Shown in pieces: positions 45,298 to 54,015 of a stretch of DNA of 64,000 bases. Source of the stretch: Chitinophaga niastensis (GTDB lineage: Bacteria; Bacteroidota; Bacteroidia; Chitinophagales; Chitinophagaceae); the NCBI RefSeq assembly GCF_003014755.1, contig NZ_PYAW01000002.1:1116001-1180000 (forward strand). Direction: 5' to 3'. The stretch's first letter is position 1, and each line of letters starts with the position of its first letter. The translations under genes and the position numbers were made by a program. Below the pieces are notes generated by a model. That model ran no database searches and was not told the origin of the DNA. It worked only from the letters and a program-made list of their open reading frames with translations.

Positions 45298-45957
45298 ATG
45301 AATAAATACTCTTTTTTTTCCGGCAGGCTGCCATATCTGGTATGCCTCGTGTTCCTTTCCTTATTCCTTACTAATTGTTCCAAAGAAGGTCCCCAGGGAC
45401 CTGCAGGTTCGCAAGGTGCAGCTGGTGTGCCAGGGCCGGGAGGCTCGGCTGGTCCACAGGGACCTCCCGGTAATGCGAATGTGGTATCTGGTACTTTTAC
45501 ACTGGTTAGTACTGACTATGTGACTGATTATTGGACAATAGGCACCGGGAACGGAGGTGCACTGGGTATAACTGCAAGAGCAGCGCTTAAGAATATTCCG
45601 GCAATAACTGCGGGCATCTTTAATACAGGCACTGTGCTGGTTTATTTAAAAACACCGGTAAGTTTGGGTAGCACAGCTACTGTCTGGTCACCTTTGCCTT
45701 ATGATATACGTGGTTTTAATGCAGGGTATTTAACCAGTTTCAAGTTTAATTATGAAGCAGGGAAGCTGCGGATCTATTACATGATTGTGCAGACAGATGC
45801 AGCGGCGGTAAATGTTCCTGATGTAACTGTTGCCGTGATCCCTTCCTATGACTACAAATATGTGGTGATAGCCGGAACTGCTGCTGCAAGGGCAAGCCAG
45901 GCGATTAATCTGAAGGATTATAATGAAGTAGCCAGGTATTTTAACCTGAAGGATTAA
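45298..45957 (+). CDS. Collagen-like repeat lipoprotein
   Basis: This is a 219-residue exported lipoprotein from ATG 45298, where a signal peptide with lipobox LTNC (Cys near 28) follows. Immediately after the Cys come about ten Gly-x-y triplets (EGPQGPAGSQGAAGVPGPGG and onward to about residue 62), the collagen-like pattern. A beta-rich C-terminal domain of about 150 residues without a recognised family follows. Collagen-like stalks on surface lipoproteins usually project a globular head; that is an inference here. The 200 bases upstream hold no clear promoter box. Confidence 0.85.
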   Translation: MNKYSFFSGRLPYLVCLVFLSLFLTNCSKEGPQGPAGSQGAAGVPGPGGSAGPQGPPGNANVVSGTFTLVSTDYVTDYWTIGTGNGGALGITARAALKNIPAITAGIFNTGTVLVYLKTPVSLGSTATVWSPLPYDIRGFNAGYLTSFKFNYEAGKLRIYYMIVQTDAAAVNVPDVTVAVIPSYDYKYVVIAGTAAARASQAINLKDYNEVARYFNLKD

Positions 45958-45989
45958 GCCAGGCACCCAAAAAAGGGTATTCCGTCTGT

Positions 45990-46061
45990 AAAATATACAA
46001 GTGGACGTACTGTAAATTCTTTGTTAGATTGATATTTACAGTACGTCCGCTTGTATATTTT
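45990..46061. terminator. 28-bp AT-rich inverted repeat between convergent genes
   Basis: Arms 45990-46017 and 46034-46061 pair over 28 bases with one G-T pair and a 16-base loop. It lies between the convergent collagen-like and threonine aldolase genes. The stem is longer than a usual terminator, but it lacks the unit structure of repeats A-C. Confidence 0.75.
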
Positions 46062-46088
46062 ATGAAGTCGGGAATTGCGGTAAAGTAT

Positions 46089-47105
46089 TTATGCCATTTC
46101 AGCAATCACCTCACAGGTTTTATTAACCATTTCCGGTGTTACATCCAGATGTGTTACTATTCTCACCTGTGTAGGGGAGATAGCCATGACAAGGATTCCT
46201 TCATTTTTGAGATAGTCAGCGAAGAGCTTTGGTGTCCAATCGCCGGTCACTTCAAAGATGAGGATATTTGTTTCTACCGGCAGCATATGGCCGGTAAATG
46301 ATTTCTCCAGCAGGGCCTGGGCTATTTGTTTAGCGTGGCGGTGATCTTCTTCCAGCCGTGCTATATTATTTTCCATGGCATAAATACCGGTAGCAGCCAT
46401 GAAACCGGCTTGCCGGAGGCCACCACCAAGCTTTTTGCGGATACGTCTGGAAGATTTGATAAATGTATGACTACCTAATAATACTGAACCCATTGGGCAG
46501 CCCATGCCTTTATTTAGGCAGACAGAAATACTGTCAAATAATTGTCCGTAAGTTCTTGGGTCCTGACCAGTGGCTACCAATGCATTAAACAACCGGGCGC
46601 CATCGAGGTGCAGTGCGAGGCCATGTTCCCGGCATACCGCTTGTATCTTCACCATTTCTTCCCAGTCGTAGCAGCATCCGCCACCTCGATTGGAAGTGTT
46701 TTCGATGCATACGAGGCTGGTACGTGCTTTATGTACATCGTCCGGGTTAATGGCCGCCGCTACCTGTGTGGCGCGGATCATGCCCCTGTCTCCGATGATG
46801 GCGTGTACCTGCGCACCGGCATTGAATGCAATACCACCTCCTTCATAAATATATACATGAGCAAGATTACTGCAAACCACTTCATCCCCCGGCAACGTAT
46901 GTACTTTGATGGCTATTTGATTACTCATTGTGCCGGAAGGGCAGTACAAGGCTGCCTCTTTGCCAAAATAATCTGCCATCATGGCTTCTAATTTATTGAT
47001 ACTGGGATCTTCACCAAAGACATCATCGCCTGTTTCTGCCTGTAACATGGCTTGTAACATGCCAGGACCGGGACGTGTAAAAGTGTCGCTTCTAAAGTCA
47101 ATCAT
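46089..47105 (-). CDS. ltaE: Low-specificity L-threonine aldolase
   Basis: This PLP enzyme cleaves threonine or allo-threonine to glycine and acetaldehyde. The 338-residue protein begins with FRSDTFTRP, the conserved opening of the family. It continues with GDDVFGEDPSINKLE near residue 27, the LHLDGARLFNA motif near 165 (Asp for PLP) and SVCLNKGMGCPMGS near 195 with the Schiff-base Lys. It is divergent from rpoD across a 328-base gap and ends near a 28-bp hairpin. The identification is firm; exact stereochemical preference is not visible. Confidence 0.93.
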   Translation of the reverse strand: MIDFRSDTFTRPGPGMLQAMLQAETGDDVFGEDPSINKLEAMMADYFGKEAALYCPSGTMSNQIAIKVHTLPGDEVVCSNLAHVYIYEGGGIAFNAGAQVHAIIGDRGMIRATQVAAAINPDDVHKARTSLVCIENTSNRGGGCCYDWEEMVKIQAVCREHGLALHLDGARLFNALVATGQDPRTYGQLFDSISVCLNKGMGCPMGSVLLGSHTFIKSSRRIRKKLGGGLRQAGFMAATGIYAMENNIARLEEDHRHAKQIAQALLEKSFTGHMLPVETNILIFEVTGDWTPKLFADYLKNEGILVMAISPTQVRIVTHLDVTPEMVNKTCEVIAEMA

Positions 47106-47280
47106 TTTGTTAAAAAATTTGCAATGGCTTTGATGATAAATTAGTTAAGTTATTAATTTAATAATGATTCTTTATCAATTGTTAAAATTTGCATAAACCA
47201 TCGCCTGACAGGGACTAAAGCACTATAAAATTCCGTTATAAAACTGTACTTTGTTATATGGCTGGCAAATATAAGAAGTA
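47106..47280. other. Intergenic region between ltaE and rpoD (ltaE side)
   Basis: This AT-rich stretch upstream of both divergent genes has no ORF. I see no exact TAnnTTTG box for ltaE on the minus strand. The rpoD promoter lies just to the right. Confidence 0.45.
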
Positions 47281-47312
47281 TTTGGTAGAGTGATTGGTTA
47301 GCACGATCTTTG
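47281..47312 (+). promoter_or_regulatory. Promoter of rpoD (-33 and -7)
   Basis: TTTG at 47281-47284 and gATCTTTG at 47305-47312 are separated by 20 bases, the spacing of Bacteroidota housekeeping promoters. One -7 base deviates. The leader to the ATG would be about 115 bases. Confidence 0.55.
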
Positions 47313-47433
47313 CAGACTTATTTTGAATCAAAAGGATAAAGCGCGGGAAACTTTGTAAGTTAATAATTTTAAAAATTCGAACAAAAAATTTCTTTCGCTG
47401 TTATTTTATTTATAAACCAATACAATTTTTCAT

Positions 47434-48291
47434 ATGAGGCAACTTAAAATTGCCACCCAGATCACCAATCGTGATTCGCAGGCGGTAGAAAAGTACCTGC
47501 AGGAAATCTCGAAGATCCCTTTGTTAACACCTGAGGAAGAGACCGTTTTGGCGCAACGCATTAAAATGGGCGATCAGAAGGCTCTTGAAAGATTGACTAC
47601 AGGAAACTTACGTTTCGTTGTTTCTGTTGCGAAGCAGTATCAGCACCAGGGGCTCAGCCTCAGTGATCTTATTAACGAAGGTAATCTTGGCTTGATCAAG
47701 GCAGCACAACGTTTCGATGAAACTAAAGGTTTCAAATTCATTTCTTACGCTGTATGGTGGATTCGCCAATCCATTTTGCAGGCGTTAGCTGAACAAGGTC
47801 GTCTTGTTCGTCTTCCGCAAAACAAAATTGGCACCTATAATAAAGCTAATAAAGCTTACATGGCATTTGAACAGGAAAACGAGCGTGAGCCTTCTACCGA
47901 GGAACTCGCAGAAATCCTGGAGATGTCTGAATCAGAAATAAATAATATCTTCCAAAGCAATACCCGCCATATGTCACTGGATGCACCGGTACATGAAGCA
48001 GAAGACGTAGCTATGGGTGACTTACTGGAAGGTGGAGATATTACTGATGATGATGTTATGAGAGATTCTCTTCGTGAAGAGATCCGCAGGGTGTTAAAAT
48101 CCCTGAGCCCTCGCGAAGCTGAGATAGTGAATGCTTATTTCGGTCTGGATGGTGAAAATGGCGCAACAATCGAACAAATCGGCCAGAAATATGATCTGAC
48201 CAAAGAAAGAATCAGACAAATTAAAGAACGTGCTATAAAAAGGCTGCAAAAAGCTCGCTATAGCGGCGCTCTGAAATCTTACCTGGGATAA
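47434..48291 (+). CDS. rpoD: Primary sigma factor RpoD/SigA
   Basis: This is the housekeeping sigma-70 factor that directs RNA polymerase to promoters. The 285-residue protein lacks region 1.1, as usual for Bacteroidota. Region 1.2 (SQAVEKYLQEISKIPLLTPEEE, near 16-37), region 2 (LSDLINEGNLGLIKAAQRFDE and FISYAVWWIRQSI), region 3 and region 4 with the helix-turn-helix ending (LTKERIRQIKERAIKRL near 260) are complete. It should be the factor that reads the TAnnTTTG boxes noted in this window. It has a long AT-rich leader and ends at a terminator. Confidence 0.96.
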   Translation: MRQLKIATQITNRDSQAVEKYLQEISKIPLLTPEEETVLAQRIKMGDQKALERLTTGNLRFVVSVAKQYQHQGLSLSDLINEGNLGLIKAAQRFDETKGFKFISYAVWWIRQSILQALAEQGRLVRLPQNKIGTYNKANKAYMAFEQENEREPSTEELAEILEMSESEINNIFQSNTRHMSLDAPVHEAEDVAMGDLLEGGDITDDDVMRDSLREEIRRVLKSLSPREAEIVNAYFGLDGENGATIEQIGQKYDLTKERIRQIKERAIKRLQKARYSGALKSYLG

Positions 48292-48356
48292 GTTCATTCA
48301 TCCATATGGTTATCCGATTAACCAAATGAATAAATTTACTACTCCTCTTATTCTAT

Positions 48357-48395
48357 AAAAACACCGGCCTTGTAAATACATGGCCGGTGTTTTTA
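48357..48395 (+). terminator. Terminator of rpoD
   Basis: Nine-base GC arms (48361-48369 and 48382-48390), extended by A and T runs, enclose a 12-base loop and end in T5. It overlaps the upstream part of the next gene's promoter. Confidence 0.9.
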
Positions 48396-48411
48396 TATTG
48401 GAAACACCCCG

Positions 48412-48419
48412 TACTTTTG
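48412..48419 (+). promoter_or_regulatory. -7 box touching the DUF4249 start codon
   Basis: TACTTTTG is an exact consensus match and ends only six bases before the ATG at 48426. The transcript would begin at or next to the ATG. Confidence 0.55.
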
Positions 48420-48425
48420 TAATCT

Positions 48426-49304
48426 ATGCGTAACGTGCCTTTTATCACACTGATTGTCCTGATCTTTTCCGCCTGCGAAAAAGATATCAGTGTTAATCTG
48501 CCGCAGCAGCAGCAGCAACTGGTGGTAGAAGGTAAATTTGAAAGTGGTACCTATCCCCAGGTAATACTCACACATAGCCTTAACTATTTTGCTAAAATAG
48601 ATCCGGTAATCTTGTTGAATTCTTTTGTGCATAATGCTACTGTTACGGTGTCGGATGGTAGTAAAACCATGACACTCACAGAACAAACAATAGATACAGG
48701 TGGTGTTCAGTTCTTTGTATACAGACCTGATCCCAATCAAATAGCTTCCGCTTTTAAAGGAAAATTGTCAGGCATCTATACGTTACGCATAAACGCTGAC
48801 AATAAGGCATATGAATCCGTCACCACTATACCACTCAATTCATTCAAACTGGATTCCGTTTGGTGGCATAGAGTGCAGGTGAAAAGTGACACCAATAAAG
48901 CCCGCTTATGGGCACGGATAACGGATCCGCCGGCATTTGGTAACTACGCACGCTACTTCACAAAGCGTAACAGCGAGCCTTTTTTACCCGGACTTAATTC
49001 CGTTATTAATGACGAGGTAGTTAACGGCACAACATTTGAAATTCCTGTAGACGCCGGCGTAAATAAAAATAAGTCGATAGATCTGGAAACATATGCATTC
49101 TTTAACAGCGGAGATACGGTAACACTAAAGTTTTGTAATATTGATAAAGCTACCTATGACTTCTGGCGAACATTAGATTTTGCATATAACAGTAACGGTA
49201 ATCCATTTTCGTCACCCACAAAAATACTGGGGAATATACCCGGCGCATTAGGCTACTGGGGCGGGTATGCAGTAACCTATAAGACAATTATTATTAGCAA
49301 GTAA
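48426..49304 (+). CDS. DUF4249 domain lipoprotein
   Basis: This 292-residue exported lipoprotein (signal ending IFSAC, Cys near 16) belongs to DUF4249. That family is restricted largely to Bacteroidota and often sits beside TonB-dependent receptors; none is nearby here. The mature part begins with a run of five Gln from a CAG repeat, then LVVEGKF and an Ig-like beta domain with VTVSDGSKTMTL, followed by a domain with LDSVWWHRVQV. The function is unknown; a surface or periplasmic role is inferred. The trxB gene starts 18 bases downstream and may be co-transcribed. Confidence 0.88.
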   Translation: MRNVPFITLIVLIFSACEKDISVNLPQQQQQLVVEGKFESGTYPQVILTHSLNYFAKIDPVILLNSFVHNATVTVSDGSKTMTLTEQTIDTGGVQFFVYRPDPNQIASAFKGKLSGIYTLRINADNKAYESVTTIPLNSFKLDSVWWHRVQVKSDTNKARLWARITDPPAFGNYARYFTKRNSEPFLPGLNSVINDEVVNGTTFEIPVDAGVNKNKSIDLETYAFFNSGDTVTLKFCNIDKATYDFWRTLDFAYNSNGNPFSSPTKILGNIPGALGYWGGYAVTYKTIIISK

Positions 49305-49322
49305 TTATACAGCAAACAAAGT

Positions 49323-50273
49323 ATGGAAAACAAGCAACAAGAGCATGTGCATTTATTGATCATCGGTTCCGGCCCTGCCGGTTATACTGCTGCCATCTAT
49401 GGTGCAAGAGCCAACCTTAAACCAGTATTATACCAGGGTATTCAACCCGGCGGACAGTTGACTATTACTACTGAAGTAGAAAATTATCCAGGTTATCCGG
49501 AAGGTATTCAGGGTCCTGAAATGATGGTGGATTTTGAAAAACAGGCAACCCGCATGGGCGCTGATATCCGCTATGGTTTAGCTACATCTGTGGACTTTAG
49601 CAAACAGCCTTATAAAGTAATCATTGATGAAGAAAAGGAAATTACTGCCGATGCTATCATCATTGCTACCGGTGCTTCTGCCAAGTGGCTGGGACTTCCG
49701 TCTGAACAACGCCTGAACGGTAGCGGCGTTTCTGCCTGCGCCGTTTGCGACGGATTTTTCTTCCGTGGTAAAGAAGTGGCTATAGTAGGTGCCGGTGATA
49801 CCGCTGCTGAAGAAGCATTGTACCTCTCCAAAATGTGCAGCACCGTGCATATGCTCGTGCGCCGCCATGAAATGCGCGCCTCTAAAGTGATGCAGGACCG
49901 CGTACTGAAAACTTCCAATATCATCGTTTACTGGAACTCAGAAACTGATGAAGTATTAGGAGATAAAAAAGTAGAAGCAATAAGAATCCTCAATAACAAA
50001 ACCCAGGAAAAGAAAGAAGTGCCGGTAAGTGCATTCTTTGTGGCTATTGGTCACCAGCCTAATTCCGGTATCTTCAAAGACTACCTGGAACTGGATGACC
50101 AGGATTACATTCTGACAGTGCCAGGTACATCCCGGACTGCTGTGGAAGGTGTATTTGCCTGTGGTGATGTACAGGATAAAATCTATCGCCAGGCTGTAAC
50201 GGCTGCTGGTAGCGGTTGTATGGCGGCACTGGATGCAGAAAGATATTTATCTGCTAAAGAACATAACCAATAA
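49323..50273 (+). CDS. trxB: Thioredoxin reductase
   Basis: TrxB uses NADPH and FAD to reduce thioredoxin. The 316-residue protein has the FAD-binding GSGPAGYTAAI (15-25), the redox pair Cys139 and Cys142 in SACAVCDGFF, the NADPH-binding GAGDTAAEEA near 156 and a C-terminal FAD-binding VFACGDVQD. CAVC replaces the more common CATC, a known variant. The length is typical. It follows the DUF4249 gene by 18 bases and is separated from folB by repeat A4. Confidence 0.96.
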   Translation: MENKQQEHVHLLIIGSGPAGYTAAIYGARANLKPVLYQGIQPGGQLTITTEVENYPGYPEGIQGPEMMVDFEKQATRMGADIRYGLATSVDFSKQPYKVIIDEEKEITADAIIIATGASAKWLGLPSEQRLNGSGVSACAVCDGFFFRGKEVAIVGAGDTAAEEALYLSKMCSTVHMLVRRHEMRASKVMQDRVLKTSNIIVYWNSETDEVLGDKKVEAIRILNNKTQEKKEVPVSAFFVAIGHQPNSGIFKDYLELDDQDYILTVPGTSRTAVEGVFACGDVQDKIYRQAVTAAGSGCMAALDAERYLSAKEHNQ

Positions 50274-50279
50274 TAAAAA

Positions 50280-50388
50280 GAATTACGAATTGCGAATTGC
50301 GAATTACGGAGTAGTGAGGAGATCTTCCCGAAGATCTGTTTATGATCTCCTCACTACTCCGTAATTCGCAATTCGTAATTCGTAATTC
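50280..50388. repeat. Heptad inverted repeat, copy A4 (longest)
   Basis: Arms of 45 bases (50280-50324 and 50344-50388) pair with a single G-T and enclose a 19-base loop. The outer 28 bases are the GAATTAC/GAATTGC units; the inner part is GGAGTAGTGAGGAGATC. The loop and inner arm contain GAAGATC, as in the A2 and A5 loops. It fills the space between trxB and folB and ends eight bases before the folB ATG. Confidence 0.92.
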
Positions 50389-50395
50389 TCTTTCT

Positions 50396-50746
50396 ATGTT
50401 AACGATTGCTCTCGAACAAGCTACTTTCCACGCTTATCACGGTTTCTACCCTGAAGAAACAATTATCGGGAATGATTTTGTACTGGACATCGCTGTTCGT
50501 ATACCCGGCACCGTGCCCGTGGATGATTTATCCGAAACTGTTAACTACCAGGGTATTTATGAAGTAGCCAAAACAGTGATGGCGGTTCCCCGTCTTTTGC
50601 TGGAAGAGGTAGTATATGAGCTGTCAGATGTGCTGAAGCAGCGGTATCCAGCCATTCAGAAAAGTATTGTTACGCTGCGTAAAATGAATCCACCTATGGG
50701 TGCCAGTATCCGTAACTCCCTCGTTTCACTGGAAAAAGAATATTGA
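50396..50746 (+). CDS. folB: Dihydroneopterin aldolase
   Basis: FolB converts dihydroneopterin to hydroxymethyl-dihydropterin and glycolaldehyde in folate synthesis. The 116-residue protein starts at ATG 50396; the longer frame from 50342 translates the arm of repeat A4. Typical parts are FHAYHGFYPEE near residue 9, VNYQGIYEVAK near 55 and the C-terminal SIVTLRKMNPPMGAS. The active-site Glu and Lys are within these segments. It has no other folate gene nearby. Expression must read through, or start within, the repeat. Confidence 0.92.
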   Translation: MLTIALEQATFHAYHGFYPEETIIGNDFVLDIAVRIPGTVPVDDLSETVNYQGIYEVAKTVMAVPRLLLEEVVYELSDVLKQRYPAIQKSIVTLRKMNPPMGASIRNSLVSLEKEY

Positions 50747-50850
50747 TTAAACAGAATTTTGCCGATCCTCTGATGTTTTTAATTTGTAATTTTCGTAGAT
50801 TTATATCTATTAGTTAATCAACAAATTCACACGCTGTAAAAACCTGTCCT

Positions 50851-51606
50851 ATGTTTAAGCGGATCATGGCAGTTTCCTTTTTTGTGTTAGCAGTCTTTTC
50901 TGTAAAGGCTCAAAGTGTTAGTGAAATGGTGGAAGAAGCCAAGCAGCTGGAAAAACAGATGAAGGAGACAGAAGCCTTGGAAAAAGATAAAGATATCCTG
51001 AAAATACAACCTACCGAAATAGACGCCTTAACACAGGCCAGTCAATTATCTTCCCGGATCGGTAATCGCCAGAAAAGTAAAGACGATAAAATACCTTATT
51101 TTAATCAGGCTAAAAATTACGCCCAGCAGGCATTAAAGGTGAATCCTAATAGCGCAGAAGCGAATTTGTCAATGGCCATCGCCATGGGACGTGTAGCATT
51201 GATATCAGGTGCCAAAGACAAAGTAGCTGCATCCAAGGATGTAAAACGTTACGCTGAACTGGCCATTAAATTCAATCCTTCGTCAGGACAGGCTTACCAC
51301 GTTTTAGGTAAATGGAATTTTGAAGTGGCCAACCTCAACGCTTTTGAAAGAGGTGCTGCTAAAATGCTCTTCGGCGGCTTGCCGGATGGTTCTCTGCAAA
51401 ATGCCATCAATAATTATGAAAAAGCCCGGCAGCTGGATCCCGCCTTTCTACTCAATTATTATGAACTGGCCAGGGCCTATAAAGAAAATGATCAGCAGGA
51501 TAAGGCTATTGAAGTGCTGAAGAAAGCATTAACACTCCGCAATATTACACAGGACGATGTGAGCATTAAAGTGGATTGTAAAAAGATGCTGGATGATATG
51601 CAATAA
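50851..51606 (+). CDS. Secreted TPR protein resembling RMDN-type repeat proteins
   Basis: This 251-residue protein has a signal peptide (cleavage near VKAQ at 18-21) and TPR-like helices. A region from about 110 to 200 reads SAEANLSMAIAMGR, then AYHVLGKWNFEVANLN, then KMLFGGLPDGSLQNAI and NYEKARQLDPAF. This order resembles the TPR region of eukaryotic RMDN (regulator of microtubule dynamics) proteins, as I remember them. A predicted helical segment with alternating Lys/Glu covers 25-60. The role is unknown; a periplasmic scaffold is an inference. Repeat A5 starts right after its stop. Confidence 0.78.
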   Translation: MFKRIMAVSFFVLAVFSVKAQSVSEMVEEAKQLEKQMKETEALEKDKDILKIQPTEIDALTQASQLSSRIGNRQKSKDDKIPYFNQAKNYAQQALKVNPNSAEANLSMAIAMGRVALISGAKDKVAASKDVKRYAELAIKFNPSSGQAYHVLGKWNFEVANLNAFERGAAKMLFGGLPDGSLQNAINNYEKARQLDPAFLLNYYELARAYKENDQQDKAIEVLKKALTLRNITQDDVSIKVDCKKMLDDMQ

Positions 51607-51673
51607 GAAATTACGAATTACAAATTACGATCACAGCGGAAGATCTTCGCGAAGAGCCGTAATTCGTAATTCT
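51607..51673. repeat. Heptad inverted repeat, copy A5 (short)
   Basis: Outer arms of about 15 bases (51607-51621 and 51659-51673) of the ATTACGAATTAC type pair with one bulge. The middle contains GCGGAAGATCTTCGC (51636-51650), which on the minus strand matches the GCGAAGAT...CCGC order of the A2 loop. It lies between convergent genes. Confidence 0.78.
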
Positions 51674-51676
51674 CTA

Positions 51677-53008
51677 TTATATTTCCTTCCCTTTCCATCT
51701 GCCACTGCGCAGATACCAGTAACTGATACCAAAGATGATAGTCCAATAGATGAAATCTGCTCCCCAGGCCCACTGCAGCGGACTACGCATTCTTTCTATT
51801 ACCACGTCGCAATAAAACAGGTAGCCTATAACCGCTATAATTTCTGTTACCAGGTTAATGCGTGTATTACCGGTTCCCAGCACCCCACTCATTACCACGG
51901 CTGCAACTGACATCAGTATGGTACTCAGTGTGATAATGCGTATAGACGGAATGGCGGCAGTAATCAGGTCGGCATTGTTGGTGTAAATATGCAGCAACGT
52001 ATAAGGGAAAAGGTTGACGAGCACACATACAAAGGTGGCACAGCCTACACTGATGACGACTATCTTATTTATAATAGTAAATACCTGGTCCGGTCGTCCT
52101 TGTCCTATTATATTGCTGACCATGGTATTACAGGCAGCTGCCAGCGACCAGGTAAATATGCCGAAGAAGCCAAAGATACTGCGCAGCATATTGGATACGG
52201 CCAGTGGCCTTTCTCCCAGGTGTTCTATGAAAATAAAAAAAACAAACCAGCTGCCAATGCTGAACAGGAACTGTACAATCAATGGCGCAGATACATTTAA
52301 TATGCTTTTGATTACCACCCAGCTTGGGCGCAGATAATTGAACAGGCTGTATTCCAGGTGATAGCGTTTAATAAAGAGGATACTAAAAGCCACACTGCAA
52401 CCGGTAACTTCAGCAATGATGGAAGCGGTGGCGGCGCCATTAAGTCCCATGGCAGGGAATCCCAGCTTCCCGAAAATGAGGACATAGTCGAAGAAAATGT
52501 TCATTATTTCCTGGAACATAGAGGTAACCGCCAATACCCGTGAATGCCCGCTGCCAATATAAAACGCATTGGCCATGTTGAGTAGCATCAGGAAAGGCAG
52601 GCCCCAGATACGGATACGGATAAACGAAATGGCTGCCTGGTAAATATGATGATCGTGTAAACTTTTGGAAAAGAACCAGGGGGCGGCCAGCAGGGTAATG
52701 AATATAGCCAGCAGGGAAAAGAAAGTGCCTACCTGTATTCCGTTGGAAAATAATTGTCCGATACCCGCATACTGCTGCTGCCCGGCTCTGCGGGCTATCA
52801 GCACCTGCATGCCATTATTCAGTCCATAGGCAATCATGTACATCACGAGATAATAAATACCCGCTATACCGTTGGCTGCCAGCTCAAATTCCCCCAACCG
52901 TCCCAGGAACGCAGTATTGGTGATGTGATTGATCTGCGGAATGATCAGTGCCAGGCATATAGGACCCGCAATTTTTATAATCTGCCGGTTAGTAGCTTCC
53001 AGTTGCAT
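51677..53008 (-). CDS. MATE family efflux transporter
   Basis: This 443-residue inner-membrane transporter of the MATE (MatE, PF01554) family exports cationic compounds in exchange for sodium or protons. Twelve hydrophobic helices are visible in two halves. The N-terminal half contains NGIAGIYYLVMYMIAYGLNNGMQVLIARRAG near residue 47 (read in parts) and FGKLGFPAMGLNGAATAS near 158. The C-terminal half has IGQGRPDQ near 298. The substrate is unknown. A TATCTTTG box lies 27 bases before the ATG. The stop lies four bases from repeat A5. Confidence 0.92.
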   Translation of the reverse strand: MQLEATNRQIIKIAGPICLALIIPQINHITNTAFLGRLGEFELAANGIAGIYYLVMYMIAYGLNNGMQVLIARRAGQQQYAGIGQLFSNGIQVGTFFSLLAIFITLLAAPWFFSKSLHDHHIYQAAISFIRIRIWGLPFLMLLNMANAFYIGSGHSRVLAVTSMFQEIMNIFFDYVLIFGKLGFPAMGLNGAATASIIAEVTGCSVAFSILFIKRYHLEYSLFNYLRPSWVVIKSILNVSAPLIVQFLFSIGSWFVFFIFIEHLGERPLAVSNMLRSIFGFFGIFTWSLAAACNTMVSNIIGQGRPDQVFTIINKIVVISVGCATFVCVLVNLFPYTLLHIYTNNADLITAAIPSIRIITLSTILMSVAAVVMSGVLGTGNTRINLVTEIIAVIGYLFYCDVVIERMRSPLQWAWGADFIYWTIIFGISYWYLRSGRWKGKEI

Positions 53009-53034
53009 GAATCTTATCAGATTATCCCAAAAAA

Positions 53035-53042
53035 CAAAGATA
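53035..53042 (-). promoter_or_regulatory. Promoter -7 box of the MATE gene
   Basis: On the minus strand this reads TATCTTTG, an exact TAnnTTTG match. No clear -33 element is visible. Confidence 0.55.
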
Positions 53043-53139
53043 TGGCTATATGTTTATCATCTGCCTTATATAAATGAACAAAACACAAGCACCAATTAAC
53101 TAAAAAGATTATTATTGTATTTCATTTGAAAGGTAAAAT

Positions 53140-54015
53140 ATGGCCGTGGCTTACAACATCCATCCTGCATTTACAGTAGACGATGAAACCCTGCTGGAAA
53201 CTGACCTTACTTCCTGTCATTTATTAGTGCTGGTAGGAAGTGGCACTTTTAGTTATGTGGTATTTGACCCGGCTGTAAAAAAGTTCCTGGCGTTGAAGTC
53301 TTATCATTTTGTGCCGCAGAAACTGGCGATGGCCGATCTGGAAATGATAGAAGAAGTATTTGATACAGATAAACTGCTGTTTACTGCTTTTAAATCCATC
53401 CTGCTGGCTTTTGATACCGGCGGCGGGGTATTGGTACCTGAAGTGTACTATATGCCTTCCATGAAAAAAGACTTTCTCCATATAACTCAGCCGGAAAAAA
53501 TGCAGGAAGCTGTACTGTCAGACCTGATACCCGGAGTGCCAATGGTAAATGTTTATAGTGTAGATAAAGACCTGCTGGGATTTTTACGTAAAGAATTTTC
53601 TACTGACCTGGTGATCCACGCCAATTCTGCTTTACTGCAATCTTATCCGCTGGATTTTGATTTCCATGCGCAGGAAGGCGTTGCTTTTGTAGAAGTACAA
53701 CAACATACGTTTACCGTAACCATTTATGTTGGCGGCAAGTTACAGATACAACAGGAAAGTGAGTACCAGACCGGTTTGGATGTGGTGTATACCCTGGTAA
53801 ATACGTTGCGGCAACTTGGTTTGAACGAGCAGCTGGTAAAAGTAAAGCTGGGAGGGGCAGTGGCCACAGATGCGGGTGTATACCAGGAAATGTACAAATT
53901 TATATCGCACCTGGAATGGGTGCAAAGACTACCGGGTTTCAACTACATTACCAAAATGCAGGAAATACCGGGTTATTATTTTCATAATTTATATGCGTTA
54001 GCGTTATGCGTATAA
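53140..54015 (+). CDS. DUF3822 family protein
   Basis: This 291-residue cytoplasmic protein belongs to DUF3822, found in Bacteroidota next to rsmD. It has an actin-like alternation of strands: LLVLVGSGTFSYVVFDPAVKKFLAL near 27-52 (read in parts), ALLAFDTGG-like segments near 98 and VKVKLGGAVATDAG near 243. The pattern is consistent with an ASKHA-type fold, but nucleotide-binding residues are not clear. Its last 10 bases overlap the rsmD start, implying translational coupling. The function is unknown; a link to ribosome maturation is inferred only from conserved adjacency. Confidence 0.82.
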   Translation: MAVAYNIHPAFTVDDETLLETDLTSCHLLVLVGSGTFSYVVFDPAVKKFLALKSYHFVPQKLAMADLEMIEEVFDTDKLLFTAFKSILLAFDTGGGVLVPEVYYMPSMKKDFLHITQPEKMQEAVLSDLIPGVPMVNVYSVDKDLLGFLRKEFSTDLVIHANSALLQSYPLDFDFHAQEGVAFVEVQQHTFTVTIYVGGKLQIQQESEYQTGLDVVYTLVNTLRQLGLNEQLVKVKLGGAVATDAGVYQEMYKFISHLEWVQRLPGFNYITKMQEIPGYYFHNLYALALCV

